NCBI GenBank assembly: GCA_902796855.1
Contig: CADBQN010000075.1
Coordinates: forward strand, 1 to 62,807
Direction: 5' to 3'
DNA from: an uncultured Bacillota bacterium
Lineage (GTDB): Bacteria; Bacillota; Dehalobacteriia; UBA7702
DNA length: 62,807 nt
In this document: one piece after another, positions 41,935-50,457 of the stretch
Layout of the letters: every line of letters begins with the position of its first letter
Numbering within the stretch: position 1 is the first letter of the stretch
The notes under the pieces: generated by a model
Databases searched by the model: none
What the model saw: the letters and a program-made list of their open reading frames with translations, nothing else
Told to the model about the DNA's origin: nothing
Position numbers and translations under genes: made by a program

Positions 41935-44513
41935 GATCTCACCTCCTCGTCATGGAAATCGTCTTTTTCTCCTCTGGCAATGGCGAGAAGTTCCGCGTCG
42001 GAATATTCCGTCAGCCGCTGCTGAAGATCGTGGCGTTCGTGGAAGTATTCGACCAGGACGAGGAAAAGAACGAACACGATGAGGGAGATGATCCATAAAA
42101 TCAGCACCAGCATTTTATGGCCGCTGACGAACATCAATATCACCAGCAGCAGCGGCAGCCCAAAGAGGACAAAACGGAAAATGCGGTGGATCTTATGGTG
42201 ATAATCGGATTCAAAGCGTTCGGCGCGTCGTTCCAGTTTTTGCCTGAAAGCGCTTTCCGAGGAAAGCAGGCGCAGCGCCGCCATAAGGCGGATGCGCTCC
42301 CGAACAACGCCTTCTTCTTCGGTGATCATGAGATCGGTCTCTTCCAATTTGCGGTCAAAGAGGGCGTTGAGATTGACGAAAAGGGGACGTATCACGACGC
42401 CGATCACGAGAGCGATCAGGAGAAAAGACGCTAAGATCAGCATATTCGAGGCAAAATGATGGGCGTATGTCCCGGCGATGGCTTCCCGCATGGCGTTGAT
42501 GCTGTAAGTAAAGGGCAGCGTGGGATAGAGCGCGCGAAAGAGCGGTGTGGCGAGTTCTACCGGATACGTGCCGGAGGAGCCGGGAATCTGGAAGATCAGC
42601 AAAATGACGCAGAGGGCTTTCCCCACGTGACGGAAGGCCACGGCGAGGGCGTAGATCAAATTGATGTACACGAAGGACGCGAGGCAGCAGCAGGCGAGGA
42701 AGAGGAAGGGGTGGGCGCAGTCGATCTTCGTCAGCAGCAGATCGCCGACGCCGATGATGAGCGCCTGGGCGATGCCGACGGTGATGAACAGCAGCCACCG
42801 GCCAAAGTAGCCTTCGACCAGGCGGTAGTCGCGGATTTTATCGTCTTTCGCTACTTCCAGCTTGAGGACGGCCAGCATCATGATGCCGCCGACCCAGATG
42901 GCGAGATTGCTGAAAAACGGCGCCATTGCCGCGCCGTAATCGGCCATGGGATAAATGGTGCTTGTCTTCACGTTGATGGGCGCGGCGATGAATTCGGCGA
43001 GATCGGCTTTGTCGCCATTGAGGCGGTCGGCGACTTTATGATAATCGATGTAACCTTTAACGGCGGTCAGGTCGTCGGCGGCGGCGCTGACCTGATCTTC
43101 GACCGTGGCGAGGACTTTTTCCGTGTCGGCGGCCACGGCGTCCACTTCCGTCAGTGTGCCGCTTAACGCGTCTAAAACGGCTTTCAGCTGCTCGGTTTCG
43201 CCGTCGATTCCGGCGAGGAGACCTTCCAGTTTCCCAACGATGGCGGCGGATTCAGCCATGGACGCGGCAAGCTTGCTGTTTGACTGCTGCTGAAAATCAC
43301 CGGCAGCGGAACGAAGGTCGCTTTTGCCCTTGTTGAGGGTGGCGGAAATACCGCTTTCCAGCGTGACGGTGCCGTTGGCGGCGTCGGCGACAGCGCTGTT
43401 GCCCTGTTTCAAGGCGTTCAGGAGCTGCTGGTGACGTTGGTTCTCGGCGCTGATTTCGGCAATGAGAGAATCGGCGGCGCTGCCGGGAACCGCGGCGGAG
43501 ACCCGTCTCAGATCGTTGATAACGTTCGCGTTCAGGTTGATGATCGTCTGAATGTCGGTGAGGGCGGCGTTTATTCTGTTGTTGACGGTTTGCAGTTTGC
43601 CGTTGGCGGCGCCGAGATCGGCGGCGGCGGTTGTGCCGGCGTTGTCGAGTCGGGTGATCATCCCGTCGACATTGGCGTTGAGATTGGACTGAAAAGCGCT
43701 GAAAGCGTCCCTGCTGCTGTTTACGGCGGCGACCCCTTGTTTTAAAGCGTCGTCGCCGTTGGCGGCGGCGGTCTTGATCTCGTCGAGATTGGCTTTCAGC
43801 TCATGGATGGCGGTGCTGCCTTTGTTGGCGGCATGGATGTTCGCCGCGCCTTCACGGTAGGCCGCTATGTTGGTATCGACATCGGCCATGTCCTGCATGA
43901 CGGAGGCGTAGAGCTCGTTGAGGCGGGTTTCGGCATCACCGCTGACGGATTCGAGATAATCGGAAACGGCATTGGCGACGGTGTCTATGAATTGCCGGTT
44001 GACGTTGGCCTGGATCGTCGTGACGCCGATGTTGGTCAGGACCGGCGCGATGGCGTTTTTCTTTTCGTTGATGTAATATTGGATCTTGGGCTGACGGAGC
44101 TCTCCCTGACCGATATGGAGGAATGAGGCGCTGAAATCTTCCGGTATGACGATAGCGGCGTAGTATTTGCCGCTTTTCACGCCCTCAACGGCGCTTTCCT
44201 CATCCTGAAAGACCCAGCCGAAGTCGTCGTTGTCCCTTAACACCGCCTCAATGGCGCTCCCGGTGTCGATGGTGCCGAAAATATCATCGTGAACGGGTTG
44301 GTCAGCGTTGGCGACGGCGATCTTCAGATTCCCCGTGTAGTCGTAAGGGTTTTTATAGGCGTCGATATTGCACCAGGCGTAAAGCGACGGTATAAAGGCG
44401 ATGCCCACAATGACTGCCAGCGCCAAGGGTGTGTGCAGCAAAAGCAGGAAATCCCTGCGAAAAATCAGCAGACTATGGACGATCACTTTTTTTAAACGGT
44501 TAAAAAGACTCAT
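41931..44513 (-). CDS. YhgE/Pip-family membrane protein with C-terminal extension (first of pair)
   Basis: An 860-residue homologue of the gene that follows: N-terminal helix (LALAVIVGIAFIPSLYAWCN), the same YYINEKKNAIAPVLTNIG element, a long Ala/Asp-rich coiled coil, and a C-terminal membrane domain with PGSSGTYPVELATPLFRALY. It then continues for about 160 residues that the partner lacks: a charged helical stretch, two further membrane helices (LFGLPLLLVILMFVSG; ILWIISLIVFVLFLVLVEYF) and an acidic tail. The start at 44513 follows GAAGGAAG. A longer in-frame start at 44588 lacks the family N-terminus. Confidence 0.9.
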   Translation of the reverse strand: MSLFNRLKKVIVHSLLIFRRDFLLLLHTPLALAVIVGIAFIPSLYAWCNIDAYKNPYDYTGNLKIAVANADQPVHDDIFGTIDTGSAIEAVLRDNDDFGWVFQDEESAVEGVKSGKYYAAIVIPEDFSASFLHIGQGELRQPKIQYYINEKKNAIAPVLTNIGVTTIQANVNRQFIDTVANAVSDYLESVSGDAETRLNELYASVMQDMADVDTNIAAYREGAANIHAANKGSTAIHELKANLDEIKTAAANGDDALKQGVAAVNSSRDAFSAFQSNLNANVDGMITRLDNAGTTAAADLGAANGKLQTVNNRINAALTDIQTIINLNANVINDLRRVSAAVPGSAADSLIAEISAENQRHQQLLNALKQGNSAVADAANGTVTLESGISATLNKGKSDLRSAAGDFQQQSNSKLAASMAESAAIVGKLEGLLAGIDGETEQLKAVLDALSGTLTEVDAVAADTEKVLATVEDQVSAAADDLTAVKGYIDYHKVADRLNGDKADLAEFIAAPINVKTSTIYPMADYGAAMAPFFSNLAIWVGGIMMLAVLKLEVAKDDKIRDYRLVEGYFGRWLLFITVGIAQALIIGVGDLLLTKIDCAHPFLFLACCCLASFVYINLIYALAVAFRHVGKALCVILLIFQIPGSSGTYPVELATPLFRALYPTLPFTYSINAMREAIAGTYAHHFASNMLILASFLLIALVIGVVIRPLFVNLNALFDRKLEETDLMITEEEGVVRERIRLMAALRLLSSESAFRQKLERRAERFESDYHHKIHRIFRFVLFGLPLLLVILMFVSGHKMLVLILWIISLIVFVLFLVLVEYFHERHDLQQRLTEYSDAELLAIARGEKDDFHDEEVRS

Positions 44514-44636
44514 AATCTTCCTTCTTTCGGAATGCTCCCGCCGCGGGGAAACAAAGGAGGCGCGCACTGTTTGGCGCAGAATCGCCAAGCCCCTTCAACG
44601 CGCTGCGGCAATCGAAGGGGCAGTGGCAACAGGTTC

Positions 44637-44682
44637 CGCCGCGCCGTTTTCGATGAGACGAAAAGGCGCGGCGTCTTTTTTT
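44637..44682 (+). terminator. Terminator-like hairpin facing the gpsA direction
   Basis: CGCCGCGCC pairs with GGCGCGGCG, with an inner TTCG/CGAA pair, then a run of Ts on the plus strand. No plus-strand gene lies just upstream, so its role is unclear. On the minus strand it sits in the YhgE leader. Confidence 0.4.
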
Positions 44683-44700
44683 AAAAAACAGGGCAAAGAT

Positions 44701-44889
44701 TCAGCCGCGGTGTTTGCGGTTCTTTACGCGTTCCATCAGATGTCGATCTCTTCCTCCCGGCATAAAGGTGTGATGCTGAGTGATTATTGCCTCGACCCGT
44801 TGATGGTGCCCGGCGATTTTTTCCTCAATGGTGATGACCCGTGATTTTCGCGTCAAGGTCCTGACGACGCTCGTCGAGCTTCGCGTCAT
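44701..44889 (-). CDS. Possible small His-rich protein or frame-shifted remnant
   Basis: A 62-codon frame with an ATG (44887-44889) at the predicted transcription start of a perfect promoter, so it would be leaderless. It contains IEEKIAGHHQRVEAIITQHH and ends VKNRKHRG. The +1-related frame over its first third reads KLDERRQDLDAKITGHHH before a stop, and the two join into a plausible repeated pattern (AKITGHHH / EKIAGHHQ). Either a small real gene, or a frame-shifted remnant upstream of the YhgE pair. No ribosome binding site is visible. Confidence 0.3.
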   Translation of the reverse strand: MTRSSTSVVRTLTRKSRVITIEEKIAGHHQRVEAIITQHHTFMPGGRDRHLMERVKNRKHRG

Positions 44890-44895
44890 ATTTGA

Positions 44896-44924
44896 AGTAT
44901 ATGTGAATTAATGCGCTTTGTCAA
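44896..44924 (-). promoter_or_regulatory. Promoter upstream of the YhgE/Pip pair
   Basis: Minus strand TTGACA (44919-44924), 17-base spacer, TATACT (44896-44901). The mRNA would begin near 44889 and carry a leader of about 375 bases before the first YhgE gene. That leader contains the GC hairpin at 44637-44682 and a CCCCTTC/GAAGGGG repeat near 44590-44620. Confidence 0.75.
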
Positions 44925-44992
44925 TATTGTTTGGCTGCTTTGAATTTGTGAAGTGACGAAACCTGTATTGTTGTGAAAAGATTATGCCGTCG

Positions 44993-45021
44993 TTGTAAGC
45001 GAAAGGACGTTATGATATAAT
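44993..45021 (+). promoter_or_regulatory. Promoter of the HTH-GpsA gene
   Basis: TTGTAA (44993-44998), 17-base spacer, TATAAT (45016-45021). Confidence 0.7.
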
Positions 45022-45069
45022 AAGGTATAAAGACAAGCACGTCAATGAGGTGAAAACGAGGTGATCGTG

Positions 45070-46281
45070 ATGAATATTGATCCAGTTAAAATCGGCCGGA
45101 TCATCGCGGAACTGCGCGAAAAGAATCGGCTGAATCAAGAGGAATTGGCGGCGCGCGCCGGCGCTTCCGCCGCCGCTGTCCGCCGTTGGGAAAGCGGTGA
45201 GGAACTCCCCGATCTTGAGTCTCTGGCGCGAATGGCGTCGCTTTTCAGCGTCACCGTGGATGACCTGCTTTTCGGCCCGGCCGAGGAGCGGAGCGGCAGT
45301 CGGGAACCCGCCGGGAAAGCGGCGAAGAAGATTTTTGTCATCGGCTGCGGGCGTTGGGGAACGTTCCTCGGCTGGTATCTCCACCGCGTCGGTCACGAGG
45401 TCACGATCTACGGGCGGCCGTCCTCGGCGCGGATGAAAGAGCTGATGGCCACGAGAAAAAACGAGCATCTGACGCTCCCCGATGACATCGCCCTGACCCA
45501 TTCCTACGACGGCCTCGCCGGTGCCGATATCGTCGTCATTTCCGTCAACGCTCAGCACCTCGCCGACGTGGCGGCGGAACTGAGCGCCATGGGGATGAAG
45601 GACAAGACCCTCGTTCTCTGTATGAAGGGCATTGAGATCGAGACGGGACGCCGTCTCTCTCAGGTCGTCGGCGAGGAAGTCGATCCCGGCAACCGCGTCG
45701 CCGTCTGGCTCGGCCCCGGTCACGTTCAGGAATTCTACCGCGGCGTCCCCAACTGCATGGTCATCGACAGCGACGATGACGACGTGAAAAAAGAGCTGAT
45801 CCGTCTCTTTTCCAGCGACCTCATTCGCTTCTATTACGGGACGGACCTCCTTGGCAACGAAATCGGCGCCGCGGCGAAGAATGTCGTCGGCATCGCCGCC
45901 GGTATGCTGGAGGGCGCCGGGATGAGCTCCCTCAAAGGGGCGCTGATGGCGCGGGGGACGAAGGAAATCTCCGGGCTCATCGTCGCCATGGGCGGCAAGG
46001 CCGCCTCGGCCTACGGTCTCTGTCATTTGGGCGACTACGAGGCGACGCTCTTTTCCGCCCACAGCCAGAACCTGGCGTTCGGCAAAAGCGTCGTGCTGGG
46101 TACGGCCTACCATAAGCTGGCCGAAGGGTACTATACCGTCAAAGCCCTCCTGGGACTCGGCAAAAAGTACGGTGTGGAGCTCCCCATCTGCGAGGCCGTT
46201 TACGGCATCCTCTATGAAAACGCCGATCCCGGCGAAACGCTGAAATCCCTCTTCAGCCGCAGTCTGAAACGGGAGTTTTAA
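45070..46281 (+). CDS. XRE helix-turn-helix fused to NAD(P)H-dependent glycerol-3-phosphate dehydrogenase
   Basis: A 403-residue fusion. Residues about 5-65 form an XRE/Cro-type helix-turn-helix (IGRIIAELREKNRLNQEELA, then VRRWESGEELPDLESLARMA). After a short polar linker, a complete GpsA-type enzyme follows: Rossmann motif FVIGCGRWGTFLGWYL, LGPGHVQEFYRGVPN, and the catalytic lysine in GAAAKNVVGIAAGMLEGAG. GpsA reduces dihydroxyacetone phosphate to glycerol-3-phosphate for phospholipids. The fusion suggests that substrate or NAD(P)H state controls DNA binding. ATG 45070 follows AGGTGA. GTG 45061, also with a ribosome site, would add three residues. It stands alone. Confidence 0.9.
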   Translation: MNIDPVKIGRIIAELREKNRLNQEELAARAGASAAAVRRWESGEELPDLESLARMASLFSVTVDDLLFGPAEERSGSREPAGKAAKKIFVIGCGRWGTFLGWYLHRVGHEVTIYGRPSSARMKELMATRKNEHLTLPDDIALTHSYDGLAGADIVVISVNAQHLADVAAELSAMGMKDKTLVLCMKGIEIETGRRLSQVVGEEVDPGNRVAVWLGPGHVQEFYRGVPNCMVIDSDDDDVKKELIRLFSSDLIRFYYGTDLLGNEIGAAAKNVVGIAAGMLEGAGMSSLKGALMARGTKEISGLIVAMGGKAASAYGLCHLGDYEATLFSAHSQNLAFGKSVVLGTAYHKLAEGYYTVKALLGLGKKYGVELPICEAVYGILYENADPGETLKSLFSRSLKREF

Positions 46282-46385
46282 CGGCGCCCGGTTCCGTGAC
46301 AAGCAGGCGCTTGATGTGAACGGCCCCGACGGGGCGGGGCGCCGCCCTTGTCGGCGATAAAACAGTTTTGTTCAAAACCGTCTCA

Positions 46386-46414
46386 TTGACAGTGTATATA
46401 TTCAATGATAAACT
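46386..46414 (+). promoter_or_regulatory. Promoter of the RND pump gene
   Basis: TTGACA (46386-46391), 17-base spacer, TAAACT (46409-46414). A GGCGCC-rich inverted repeat at about 46284-46345 may terminate the preceding gene. Confidence 0.65.
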
Positions 46415-46483
46415 ATTTCCATAGGCTGTCAGTAGGAGAATAAATCTCCGCGCCAAAGGAAAAAGGAGAGAAGAACAGCTTCC

Positions 46484-49400
46484 ATGATCTCAAAATTCAG
46501 TGTGAAAAGGCCCTATACCGTTGTTGTGGCCGTCATTATTGTTCTGATTTTAGGGGCCGTGGCGTATCTGGGCATGCAGGTGGACCTGCTGCCCAGCATC
46601 AACCTGCCCTATGCCATTGTTTCCACGAGCTACGCCGGGGCCAGCCCCGAAGAGGTGGAGACTGTCGTGACAAAGCCGATGGAACAGGCCATGGCGACGG
46701 TAGCCAATATGAAGAACATCGTATCCATTTCCTCGGAAAACAGCTCCCTGGTGATGATGGAATTCAATCAGGAAACGGATATGAACGCCGCCGCCAACGA
46801 GATGCGGGAGAAGATCGACCTGGTGACTCCGCTCTGGGATGACGACAACATCGGTTCCCCGCTGATCCTCCAGCTGAATCCCGATATGATCCCCGTCGTC
46901 ATCGCCTCCGTCGATGTGGAGGGCATGTCGGCGGAGGAAATGTCGGCTTTTGTCGATAAAGTCATTCTGCCTAAGGCCGAGAGCGTCGAGGGCGTCGCCG
47001 CGGTATCGTCCTACGGCATGACGGAAAACCGGCTCAACGTCACCATCGACGACGATCTCATCGACGACATCAACGAGGCCATCGCCGCCTCCATCAACGG
47101 CGACATCGCTAAGGCGCGGCGGATGCTGAACTCCGCCCGTTCCCAGATCCAGGCGGCCTACGGTCAGCTGAGCTCCGCCCGGGCCGAGGGTGAGGCCCAG
47201 CTGAAAGAGGCGCAGTCCCAGTTGGACGCCGGCAGAGAGGCGCTGAACGGTTCCAAAGAGGAACTGACCGCCGCCGTGGCGGGCCTGACCCAACAGGCGG
47301 AAGCCCTTTCCGCCGAAATCGCCGGTCTTAAACAGCAGAAGGAAGAAGCGGAAGGGCAGATCGCCGCCGTGGCGGAAGGGGAGGAAGTCCCCGCGGAACT
47401 CACGGCGAAAGTCGCCTCTCTGGAACAGGAAATCGCCGCGAAAGAGGCGGCCCTTGCCGAAGTCAACAATCAGCTGCAGGAAGCCAAAGCCGGGGAAGCG
47501 GAAATCGACGCTCAGCTGGCGGCTCTCGACGGTCAGCAGGAAGAACTGGACCAGGGCAAAAGCGAGCTCAATTCCCAGCTCAGCTCCGCCAAATCCCAGC
47601 TGGATTCCGGCATGTCCCAAATCAACAGCCAAAGCGCCAAGCTGAACAGCGCCGCCGCTGACGCGAAAAAGAAAGCCGACGTCAAGCAGTACATCACTAA
47701 GGAAATGATTTCCGGCGTACTGATGGCGCAGAATTTCTCCATGCCCGCCGGCACCATCGACGCCGCCGAGGGCTCCTTCTCGGTGAAGGTCGGCAAGGAA
47801 CTGAGCTCCGTTGACGAAATCGGCGATCTCTTCCTCTTTGAAATGGACATCGACGGCGTCGACGATATCCGCGTGAAGGACGTCGCCCGGGTGGAACAGG
47901 CCGGCAGCGACGGCAGCTCCTATACGAAGGTCAACGGCAACAACGGCATTTTGCTGGCCTTTGAAAAACAATCCGATTACTCCACCTCGGAAGTGTCGGA
48001 AAACATCGCGAAAATGATGACGTCCCTGGAAAAGGAAAACGAGGGGATGTCTTACTATACCTTTATGGATCAGGGGGAATACGTCCGCCTGATCATCAAC
48101 AGCGTTCTTGAGAATCTGCTGCTCGGCGCGGTCCTCGCCGTCCTCGTGCTGGCGCTGTTCCTCCGGGATTACCGTCCCACCCTCATCGTCGTCGTTTCCA
48201 TCCCGGCGAGTCTGCTCTTCGCTTTGGTGATGATGTATTTCACCGGCGTGACGATGAACCTGATCTCCATGAGCGGTCTCGCCCTCGGCGTCGGGATGCT
48301 GGTGGATAATTCCATCGTCGTCATTGAGAATATCTATCGCCTGCGGCGGGAGGGGATGAACGTCATCCGCGCCGCCGTCGAGGGGGCGAAGGAGATTTCC
48401 GGGGCCATCGTGGCCTCGACGCTGACGACGATCAGCGTTTTTCTGCCCATCGCCTTTACCCACGGCATGAGCAAGCAGCTCTTCATGGATATGGGGCTGA
48501 CCATCGGCTTCTCCCTTTTGGCCAGCCTTGTGGTGGCGCTGACGGTGGTGCCGTCGCTGGCCTCCCGCGTACTGGAAAAGGATTCCGCGCGGAGCAGCCG
48601 CGTGATTGAACTGCTGCAAAAGAAATATGAGCCCGCCGCCGCGGCGGTGCTGAAACGTCCGGTGCTGACATCGCGCTTCGTCGTCGGGCTTCTCGTTCTC
48701 AGCGTGGTGCTCAGCGTGAGCCGCGGTTTCTCCTTTATGCCCGATTACGAAACGACGGAGCTGACGGCGACGCTGACAACGGAGGCTGAGGATATGTCCG
48801 ACGCGGACTTCTACGCCGCCGCCGACGACGTGACGAAGAAGCTCCTCTCCATTGAGGGGGTCGAATCCGTCGGCGCCATGGGAGGCGAAAGCGGCACCAC
48901 CGGCATGATCGGCTTGGGCAACACCGGACAGTCCGTTTCCATGTATATCGTGCTCGACCCGCGCCATCCGGCCAAGGCCGATGAAATTGAAAAACAGGTC
49001 GCCGCCGCGGCGGAAAAGCACGGCTGTGACCTCGCCGTGGACGCCGGCACCGATATGATGAGCTATCTCGGCGGCACCGGTGTGTCGCTGACGGTGAAAG
49101 GGGAGGATCTCTCGGAGCTCTCCGCCTTCACGCAGAAGCTCGGTAAGGACATCGCCGCCATCGACGGCGTCGAGGACGTTCAGTCCGATATGGAGCATCC
49201 CGTGGAGCAGCTGATGGTCACCGTCGATAAAGACGCCGCCATGAAAAAGGGCGTCACCGTCGCCCAGATCTTTCAGGCCGTCAGCGCCGATATCGCTTCG
49301 GATCACGCCGCGACGACGCTGACGGTGGACGGAACCGAGTATTCCGTCTACGTCATGGAGGAAGAGGGGAAACGGAGCGTTGACGACCTCGCCGAGATCG

Positions 49401-50302
49401 AGCTGGAAAACAGCGACGGCAAAAAGGTGGAAGTCGGCGACGTCGCCGAGATCGGCCTGGAAGACAGTCCCTCTTCCATTTACCGGGATAATCAGGAGCG
49501 CTACATGACCGTCTCCGCCACGGTGTCCGCCGGCGCCGTCACCTCGTCGGTGACGCGGGAGGTGGAAAAACTCGTCGACGGCTATGACCTCCCCGCCGGG
49601 ATCAGCGTCGATGTCGGCGGCGAAAGCGTCACCGTTTCCGAATACATGACCGACCTCGTCAAGGCCATTGCCCTGGCGCTGGTGCTGATGTATCTGATCA
49701 TGGTGGCGCAGTTCCAGTCGCTGCGCTCTCCCTTCATCGTGATGTTCACGGTGCCGCTGGCCTTCACCGGCGGTTTCCTGGCGCTGTTTCTCTGCGGCTT
49801 TGACGTCAGCGTCATCGCCCTCCTGGGCTTCCTCGTTTTAAGCGGCGTCGTCGTCAACAACGGCATCGTCCTCGTGGACTACGTGAACCGCCTCAGAGAC
49901 CGCGGCATGGAACTGAAAGACGCGCTGATCACCGCCGGCAAGACGCGTCTCCGCCCGATTCTGATGACGGCGCTGACGACGATTTTGGCCCTTGTCACCA
50001 TGGCGCTGGGCATCGGCGAAGGGATGGAAATGATCCAGCCCATGGCCGTTGTCGCCATTGGCGGCCTGCTCTACGCCACCGTGATGACGCTGTTCTTCGT
50101 GCCGGTGATGTACTATCTGATGCATCGCAGGGAAAAGAGCGGCGGCAAGCCGAACCGCCGCGCCAAACGGCAAAGAAAGGAACGCCTCACCGACGCCGAA
50201 TTTGAGGCGCTGCTCCGGGAGGAACCGCTCCTCCCCAAAGCCGGCGACGATCCGCCGGAAGAAACGGCGGAAGCTCCCGAATCAGCTCTTCCGGAGGTTT
50301 AA
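46484..50302 (+). CDS. RND-family efflux transporter with a coiled-coil hairpin insertion
   Basis: A 1272-residue proton-driven exporter of the HAE/AcrB family. Helix 1 (VVVAVIIVLILGAVAYLGMQ) precedes the usual DLLPSINLPYAIVST. The TM4 motif reads LGVGMLVDNSIVVIENIYRL, with Asn in place of the second Asp of AcrB, as I know from Gram-positive pumps. Later come the second porter half and GVVVNNGIVLVDYVNRLRD. Residues about 200-400 are an Ala/Gln/Glu/Ser-rich coiled-coil insertion with a break near 297-304 (AEGEEVPAE), so probably an antiparallel hairpin, placed in the porter region between RLNVTIDDD and KQYITKEMISGVLMAQN. No adaptor or outer-membrane partner lies nearby. The C-terminal tail is Pro/Glu-rich. 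Confidence 0.93.
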   Translation: MISKFSVKRPYTVVVAVIIVLILGAVAYLGMQVDLLPSINLPYAIVSTSYAGASPEEVETVVTKPMEQAMATVANMKNIVSISSENSSLVMMEFNQETDMNAAANEMREKIDLVTPLWDDDNIGSPLILQLNPDMIPVVIASVDVEGMSAEEMSAFVDKVILPKAESVEGVAAVSSYGMTENRLNVTIDDDLIDDINEAIAASINGDIAKARRMLNSARSQIQAAYGQLSSARAEGEAQLKEAQSQLDAGREALNGSKEELTAAVAGLTQQAEALSAEIAGLKQQKEEAEGQIAAVAEGEEVPAELTAKVASLEQEIAAKEAALAEVNNQLQEAKAGEAEIDAQLAALDGQQEELDQGKSELNSQLSSAKSQLDSGMSQINSQSAKLNSAAADAKKKADVKQYITKEMISGVLMAQNFSMPAGTIDAAEGSFSVKVGKELSSVDEIGDLFLFEMDIDGVDDIRVKDVARVEQAGSDGSSYTKVNGNNGILLAFEKQSDYSTSEVSENIAKMMTSLEKENEGMSYYTFMDQGEYVRLIINSVLENLLLGAVLAVLVLALFLRDYRPTLIVVVSIPASLLFALVMMYFTGVTMNLISMSGLALGVGMLVDNSIVVIENIYRLRREGMNVIRAAVEGAKEISGAIVASTLTTISVFLPIAFTHGMSKQLFMDMGLTIGFSLLASLVVALTVVPSLASRVLEKDSARSSRVIELLQKKYEPAAAAVLKRPVLTSRFVVGLLVLSVVLSVSRGFSFMPDYETTELTATLTTEAEDMSDADFYAAADDVTKKLLSIEGVESVGAMGGESGTTGMIGLGNTGQSVSMYIVLDPRHPAKADEIEKQVAAAAEKHGCDLAVDAGTDMMSYLGGTGVSLTVKGEDLSELSAFTQKLGKDIAAIDGVEDVQSDMEHPVEQLMVTVDKDAAMKKGVTVAQIFQAVSADIASDHAATTLTVDGTEYSVYVMEEEGKRSVDDLAEIELENSDGKKVEVGDVAEIGLEDSPSSIYRDNQERYMTVSATVSAGAVTSSVTREVEKLVDGYDLPAGISVDVGGESVTVSEYMTDLVKAIALALVLMYLIMVAQFQSLRSPFIVMFTVPLAFTGGFLALFLCGFDVSVIALLGFLVLSGVVVNNGIVLVDYVNRLRDRGMELKDALITAGKTRLRPILMTALTTILALVTMALGIGEGMEMIQPMAVVAIGGLLYATVMTLFFVPVMYYLMHRREKSGGKPNRRAKRQRKERLTDAEFEALLREEPLLPKAGDDPPEETAEAPESALPEV

Positions 50303-50316
50303 CGCTTAAAAAAACA

Positions 50317-50352
50317 GCCGCCGCTTTCGTGCTCCCCACGAATGCGGCGGTT
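50317..50352 (+). terminator. Terminator after the RND pump gene
   Basis: GCCGCCGC pairs with GCGGCGG, followed by TTTAG. Two more hairpins follow in the 155-base gap. Confidence 0.6.
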
Positions 50353-50382
50353 TAGCTTTGTCCGCGGTGATCCGGAACAGAA

Positions 50383-50449
50383 ACGGAGCACGGCTTTCCG
50401 TGCTCCGTCTTATTTGGAGGGAGACGGCGGTGTGAGAGTCCGCCGTCTC
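50383..50449. terminator. Tandem hairpins between the RND pump and the CobW gene
   Basis: ACGGAGCACGG/CCGTGCTCCGT (50383-50408, then CTTATTT) and GAGACGGCGG/CCGCCGTCTC (50421-50449, then TTTTAT). Both favour the plus direction. The minus-strand CobW transcript would also meet them. Confidence 0.65.
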
Positions 50450-50457
50450 TTTTATAG

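Noticed and set aside
44401-44844. A 147-codon plus-strand frame near the YhgE leader
   Set aside because: Most of it overlaps the N-terminal coding part of YhgE and the terminator-like hairpin, with no ribosome site and no family match.
46550-49306. A 918-codon open frame antisense to the RND pump gene
   Set aside because: It is the shadow of a G+C-rich gene on the other strand: His/Asp/Gly/Arg-rich with no motif and no ribosome site, while the plus strand encodes a complete known family.
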